From Rhizobium sp. WYJ-E13 (GTDB lineage: Bacteria; Pseudomonadota; Alphaproteobacteria; Rhizobiales; Rhizobiaceae): a DNA stretch of 64,000 nucleotides. Location: contig NZ_CP076854.1 in assembly GCF_018987265.1 (NCBI RefSeq), forward strand, positions 1,674,001-1,738,000. The letters are read 5' to 3'. Positions within the stretch are counted from its first letter, which is position 1. The number at the start of each line of letters is the position of its first letter. The notes below the pieces were generated by a model. It was given only the letters and a program-made list of their open reading frames with translations. It did no database searches and had not been told where the DNA came from. A program made the translations under genes and the position numbers. Below are positions 60,301 to 64,000 of the stretch, in pieces.

Positions 60301-61864
60301 ACTGAAAGCCACGAGTGCGTCGCCAGGCGTTGCGACCGGACCGGCCTATGTCGCGACGCCGATGGCCGCTGCCGCGTCGCCGCCATCGCACCTTTCCGGC
60401 CTTACCGAACTCGGCAATGCCATCGAGAAGGCCATCCGCGACCTACGCGCCCTTGCGGCCGGGACAGACCCTGAGAGTGGCGAAATCATCGAGTTTCAGA
60501 TCGAAGTGCTCCAGGATCCGACGTTGATGGAGATGGCCGGCGCGCGGATCGATGCGGGCGAAAATATAGTCTTTGCCTGGGTCGGGACGCTCGATACCTA
60601 TATTCGCGAACTGGAATGCGCAGAGGAAGACCAATTGCAGGCGCGTGCGGTCGACATTCTCGACGTCAAGAATCGTGTCCTGTCGATCCTTACCGGAACG
60701 CCGATCGACGACTTTCCGGCCGGCTCCATCTATGTCGGGAAAGACATGGAGCCCAGTCGGTTCCTCGCACATGACTGGTCGGCTGGTGGGGGTATCGCTC
60801 TTTATGCGGGCAGCGCAGTCGGCCATGTGGCACTGCTTGCCAGGTCCCGCTCGGTCCCGATGGTCATTGGCGCCGGTCGCTTCACCACGGAGAAGGGACA
60901 ACACATTGGCGTTGATGGCGATTCTGGTATCATCATGCTTCAGATAGCCAAGCAGAGCGCGACGACGGCTCCGCACGACCATCGCCTGACAAGCATGGCA
61001 TCGGCAGCCGACAACGGCATTTTGCACACGGCAGATGGTTGCCAGGTCCTGCTGGCCATCAATGTCAATGCCCCCGAAGAAATCGATGCGATCGACGTTG
61101 CGACAACCGCCGGCATCGGATTGATGCGTTCGGAATTCGCCGTGACGTCGCTTGGGGATGCTGCAAATGAAGAAAAGCAGTTTGCCATCTACCGCCGTCT
61201 GCTGGATTGGACAGATGGCCGGTCAACGACAATTCGCATGCTGGATATAGGCGGCGACAAGCCGCTCGCCGGATTGATTGACGTACCCTCGCTACGCGGT
61301 ATCCGTCTTCTGCTTGCCCGGCCGGAGATCGCGCGTGTTCAAGCCCGCGCGCTTTTGCGTGCGGCAGTCTTCGGCAGTCTTCAGATCATGCTGCCGATGG
61401 TGATGTTTCCATCCGACGTCGATGATATCAGGCAGATCTATCGCGAAGAATCCGACGCGCTCTCCCGACGGGGCGTGCCGCATCGCATGCCTCCCATCGG
61501 GATGATGGTGGAAGTCCCAGCCGCCGCGCTCATGCTGGACGAGTTCGAAAGCGCAGACTTCTTTTCGTTTGGAACGAATGACCTTGCGCAATATCTCGTC
61601 GCATCGCCACGCGAGGATGCCGACTTCGCGCTTTACCAGGCCAAGGCAGTGCCGGCCGTCCTGCGCCTGCTGACCCAGGCCATCAGACTCGCCGGAAAAA
61701 AACCGGTCAGCATCTGCGGCGACATGGCCGGGGATCCATCCCTGACTGCGGCTCTGCTTGCCGCAGGCATACGGCATTTTTCCATGGCACCCGCTCAACT
61801 TCCCGCGATAAGATCGGCGATCGTCGGCCTGAAGGCAGATGGCACAAAGGCAGCCGGAGAATAG
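60284..61864 (+). CDS. PTS enzyme I dedicated to the Dha operon
   Basis: The 526-residue protein takes phosphate from phosphoenolpyruvate. The active His is in AGSAVGHVALLARS (His181). The PEP-binding barrel shows GLMRSEF, MLDIGGDKPLAG, MVEVPAA, FFSFGTNDLAQY and the conserved Cys478 in SICGDMAGD. Length is near full-size EI rather than the truncated EI-like domain of E. coli DhaM, so it can start the relay by itself. AGGAG precedes the ATG at 60284. It is distinct from the nitrogen-PTS EI, which has a GAF domain. Confidence 0.92.
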   Translation: MAAPPRLKATSASPGVATGPAYVATPMAAAASPPSHLSGLTELGNAIEKAIRDLRALAAGTDPESGEIIEFQIEVLQDPTLMEMAGARIDAGENIVFAWVGTLDTYIRELECAEEDQLQARAVDILDVKNRVLSILTGTPIDDFPAGSIYVGKDMEPSRFLAHDWSAGGGIALYAGSAVGHVALLARSRSVPMVIGAGRFTTEKGQHIGVDGDSGIIMLQIAKQSATTAPHDHRLTSMASAADNGILHTADGCQVLLAINVNAPEEIDAIDVATTAGIGLMRSEFAVTSLGDAANEEKQFAIYRRLLDWTDGRSTTIRMLDIGGDKPLAGLIDVPSLRGIRLLLARPEIARVQARALLRAAVFGSLQIMLPMVMFPSDVDDIRQIYREESDALSRRGVPHRMPPIGMMVEVPAAALMLDEFESADFFSFGTNDLAQYLVASPREDADFALYQAKAVPAVLRLLTQAIRLAGKKPVSICGDMAGDPSLTAALLAAGIRHFSMAPAQLPAIRSAIVGLKADGTKAAGE

Positions 61865-61865
61865 G

Positions 61866-62276
61866 ATGGCGCGCGAAGACACCGAGGACGCGATTATCGC
61901 CTACAAGTCCATTCTGGCGCAAATCATAGACAACAGGCCCTCTGGAACTCGCCAGCGGCTCGCGACGGAACTTGGCAAACATCGCAGTTTCGTCACGCAG
62001 ATAACAAGCCCGACCTACGCGACACCTCTTCCTGCGCGCCATCTCGCCACGATCTTCCGGGTGTGCCATTTCAGCGCCGCTGAACAGGAGCGCTTTCTGG
62101 ATGCTTATCAAGCTGCACATCCAGGCAAGCTGCCGGAACTTGGCGCCTCGGAAAAACTGCGGCATCTTTCGCTGATGGTGCCCGATTTCGGCGACGAGAG
62201 ACGCAACCGGCTACTGGAGGAAGCGATTGGCGATCTGGTGCAGAAGATTGCCGCAATTTCCGGGCTGTCGGATTAA
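61866..62276 (+). CDS. Small HTH-like protein in the Dha operon
   Basis: The 136-residue protein has a possible helix-turn-helix (GTRQRLATELGKHRSFVTQI, about 29-48) and a helical C-terminal part with no recognised domain. The start at 61866 has GGAG 7 bases upstream and lies 1 base after the EI stop. Its place between EI and DhaK suggests a regulator of the operon, perhaps tied to the TAAACAT elements upstream of the binding-protein gene, or a partner of the phosphorelay. The family is not one I recognise. Confidence 0.65.
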   Translation: MAREDTEDAIIAYKSILAQIIDNRPSGTRQRLATELGKHRSFVTQITSPTYATPLPARHLATIFRVCHFSAAEQERFLDAYQAAHPGKLPELGASEKLRHLSLMVPDFGDERRNRLLEEAIGDLVQKIAAISGLSD

Positions 62277-62335
62277 GCAAGCCCTTGTGGCAGACGCAAA
62301 AGGATTGGCATGATCATCGCCTTGGGAGGGGCTTG

Positions 62336-63328
62336 ATGAAGAAATTCATGAACACAGCGGAGACTATGGTCGCCGAAAGCATCGAAGGCTTTGTGCGCGC
62401 CCACCAGGAGTTCGTTGTGTTCGGCGCCGACCGCAAATGTATCCGCCGCCGTGAACTGGTTCCTGGCAAGGTCGCCATCATTTCGGGTGGTGGGGCAGGC
62501 CATGAGCCGATGCATATCGGCTTCATCGGTCGCGGCATGCTCGATGCCGCCTGCGTAGGGCATATCTTCACGTCGCCCACGCCCAGCCAGATCGTTAGCG
62601 CGATAGAGGAGGCAGACACCGGCGCCGGTTGCCTGCTTGTCGTCAAGAACTACGATGGCGACGTCATGAACTTCGAAATGGCCTCAGAGATGGCGTCTGA
62701 CCGGCATAGAATTGAAATGGTCCTTGCCTGCGACGACATCGAAACGACGAGGAGCGGCGACAGTCGTGGGCGACGCGGGGTTGCCGGTACGCTGATCACA
62801 GAAAGGCTACTTGGAGCAGCCGCCGAGCAGGGTCGTTCCCTTTCGGAACTGAAAGCCTTTGGCGACAGCCTCTCCTCACGCATCCGGTCGATGGGCGTTG
62901 CCCTGACCGGTGTCGCGGTGCCGGACACCCAGCGCACGACCTTCGCGCTCGGACCGAATGAGGTAGAAATGGGCGTCGGCATTCACGGGGAGGCCGGGCA
63001 TTCGAGAGAACATTTCTCCAATGCCGACACGATCGTCAGGTATCTCAGCGAGACAATTCTCAACGATACCACCCGCAGCACAGACAAAGCATTTCTCTTC
63101 GTGAACGGACTTGGCGGCACACCGCCTGCGGAACTCTATCTTGCCTACAACTCAGCCCTTCGCATCATGTCGGAATACGGCCTCCGCATCGAGCGTTCGC
63201 TTGTTGGCACCTATGCCACTTCGCTCGACATGCAGGGCCTTTCCATCACGCTCGCATTCCTCACGGACGAGGAGCTTTCTCTATGGGATTCGCCCATTGC
63301 TACCGCTGCATTGCGCTGGAGATGCTAA
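62336..63328 (+). CDS. dhaK: PTS-type dihydroxyacetone kinase DhaK subunit
   Basis: The 330-residue protein aligns along its length with E. coli DhaK: SGGGAGHEPMHIGFIGRGML, FTSPTP, VKNYDGDVMNFE, covalent substrate His217 in GVGIHGEAG and a C-terminal IERSLVGTYATSLDMQG. It lacks a DhaL domain and so needs the separate DhaL at 58947. GGGAGGGG precedes the ATG at 62336. This completes a second kinase in the operon that should draw phosphate from PEP through EI, HPr and EIIA. Confidence 0.92.
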   Translation: MKKFMNTAETMVAESIEGFVRAHQEFVVFGADRKCIRRRELVPGKVAIISGGGAGHEPMHIGFIGRGMLDAACVGHIFTSPTPSQIVSAIEEADTGAGCLLVVKNYDGDVMNFEMASEMASDRHRIEMVLACDDIETTRSGDSRGRRGVAGTLITERLLGAAAEQGRSLSELKAFGDSLSSRIRSMGVALTGVAVPDTQRTTFALGPNEVEMGVGIHGEAGHSREHFSNADTIVRYLSETILNDTTRSTDKAFLFVNGLGGTPPAELYLAYNSALRIMSEYGLRIERSLVGTYATSLDMQGLSITLAFLTDEELSLWDSPIATAALRWRC

Positions 63329-63329
63329 T

Positions 63330-63374
63330 GCATGTCGCGCAAAACTGTGCAGCGGTTTCGCGATAACGACATGC
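63330..63374. repeat. Rhizobium-type intergenic palindrome (RIME-like)
   Basis: GCATGTCG (63330-63337) is repeated in inverted form as CGACATGC (63367-63374) around an inner CGCAAAAC/GGTTTCGCG stem. This closely resembles the short palindromes that recur between genes in Rhizobium and Sinorhizobium. Further self-complementary GATCGCG sequence follows to about 63,440. It lies right after dhaK and may stop transcription or mark an old insertion. Confidence 0.65.
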
Positions 63375-63498
63375 GAAAACAAAAGCTTAAAGCGTGGCAA
63401 GCGAATCCTGGGGATCGCGACGCGCTTCAGGATCCCGCGATCAGCTGGTTTTCCGGTGCGGAAATCTCGTGATCCCGATCAGGATCGGCTTTTGGACG

Positions 63499-64000
63499 TC
63501 AACGGGTATATGCGATCGTTTCGCTGAGGATACGACCGATAGCCGTTTCGGGAAGGCCAAGATCGCGAACGCTGCTCATATGATTGGAGCCTTCAAGCCT
63601 TTCGCTGGTGACTGACAATCCTTGCTGTCGCAAGCGCAATGAGAAGGCGTCCGCCTGCTCATGAAATGGCGGCGTTTCTTCGGTACCCACCGCGATAGTG
63701 ACGCGACAGCCCTGGTCAAAGGAGTGCAGCATCGGGGAAAAGTCAGCAACCTCCCTGTCGGTAATGGCGATCTCGGAGTGCAGAAACGATGATTGCAGGG
63801 GCTTCAGGTCGTAAAGGCCTCCAAGCAGGAGAGCCGCCGACACGCCCGAGAAAGCCTCGCGTCGATGAAACAGGAAGCTCGCAAGGTGCGCACCGGCGGA
63901 ATGACCGCTGACCGTAGAGCGCGAGGCGTCGCCGCCGTGGCTCGCGATGTGTTCGAGCACCCATTGCTTGGCCCGCTGAACCTGATCGACGAGCACGTCC
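63499..64000 (-). CDS. Alpha/beta-hydrolase (esterase-like), 5' end missing
   Basis: The gene continues past the right edge; 166 codons and its stop are visible. The nucleophile elbow STVSGHSAGAHLASF (GxSxG) is clear, and a late Asp (in VRDLG or TEETPP) and His (SNHMSSV) could complete the triad. It resembles carboxylesterases and kynurenine-formamidase-like hydrolases. It is on the opposite strand and converges with the dhaK operon, so a functional link is unlikely. The substrate cannot be deduced. Confidence 0.82.
   Translation of the reverse strand, partial: DVLVDQVQRAKQWVLEHIASHGGDASRSTVSGHSAGAHLASFLFHRREAFSGVSAALLLGGLYDLKPLQSSFLHSEIAITDREVADFSPMLHSFDQGCRVTIAVGTEETPPFHEQADAFSLRLRQQGLSVTSERLEGSNHMSSVRDLGLPETAIGRILSETIAYTR

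Overview
The window reads as one stretch of a high-GC alphaproteobacterial chromosome or large replicon, most likely Rhizobium or a close relative in the Rhizobiaceae. Supporting signs are two textbook general-stress (EcfG-type) promoters, FixK/FNR boxes, a rhizobium-style intergenic palindrome, a GlpSTPQV-like ABC transporter layout with two ATPases and a small membrane protein, and dense ATGA-coupled operons. There are no rRNA or tRNA genes, no CRISPR array and no intact insertion sequence that I can see.

Region 1 (1-12,300) is a surface-polysaccharide locus. A minus-strand operon runs from rmlA (start 8588) down to a truncated neuB-like gene at the left edge: rmlA, FdtA-type ketoisomerase, DegT aminotransferase, Wzm permease, Wzt ATPase with a C-terminal carbohydrate-binding domain, LegB-like 4,6-dehydratase, sugar nucleotidyltransferase, SDR epimerase, radical SAM/SPASM enzyme, NeuB-like synthase. 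It combines a dTDP-3-amino-sugar branch with a nonulosonic (legionaminic-like) acid branch. A divergent, AT-richer plus-strand set holds a GT2 glycosyltransferase, a Wzx-like flippase and a Wzy-like polymerase.

Region 2 (12,300-24,750) holds stress and envelope genes: a stand-alone receiver protein behind an EcfG promoter, periplasmic MsrA, an alpha-2-macroglobulin coupled to penicillin-binding protein 1C, and treY with its own EcfG promoter.

Region 3 (24,800-42,700) is a mixed accessory region: an orphan ribbon-helix-helix protein, a copper ATPase with its CueR-like regulator and a CueR-type 19-bp-spacer promoter, a degenerate DMSP-lyase-like cupin, a DUF992 protein, a candidate anti-Shine-Dalgarno sRNA, a formate/nitrite channel, HlyD-MFS and RND efflux pairs, a Tat-exported bicupin resembling oxalate decarboxylase, an ECF sigma/anti-sigma pair and a BI-1 family protein.

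Region 4 (42,700-51,200) looks like a low-oxygen island. A Mg2+-type P-ATPase, a kinase/ATPase fusion, cysQ, a zinc alcohol dehydrogenase, an SPW-repeat protein and an MgtC/DUF4010 protein surround three perfect TTGAY-N4-RTCAA boxes.

Region 5 (51,400-63,330) is the most distinctive: one long operon with a complete GlpSTPQV-like ABC importer, an ATP-type fused dihydroxyacetone kinase, and a second PTS-type dihydroxyacetone kinase (DhaL, DhaK) with its own split phosphorelay (EIIA, HPr, full-length EI) and a small HTH-like protein. Import through an ABC transporter appears to be joined to phosphorylation from two different donors. A truncated alpha/beta-hydrolase gene closes the window.
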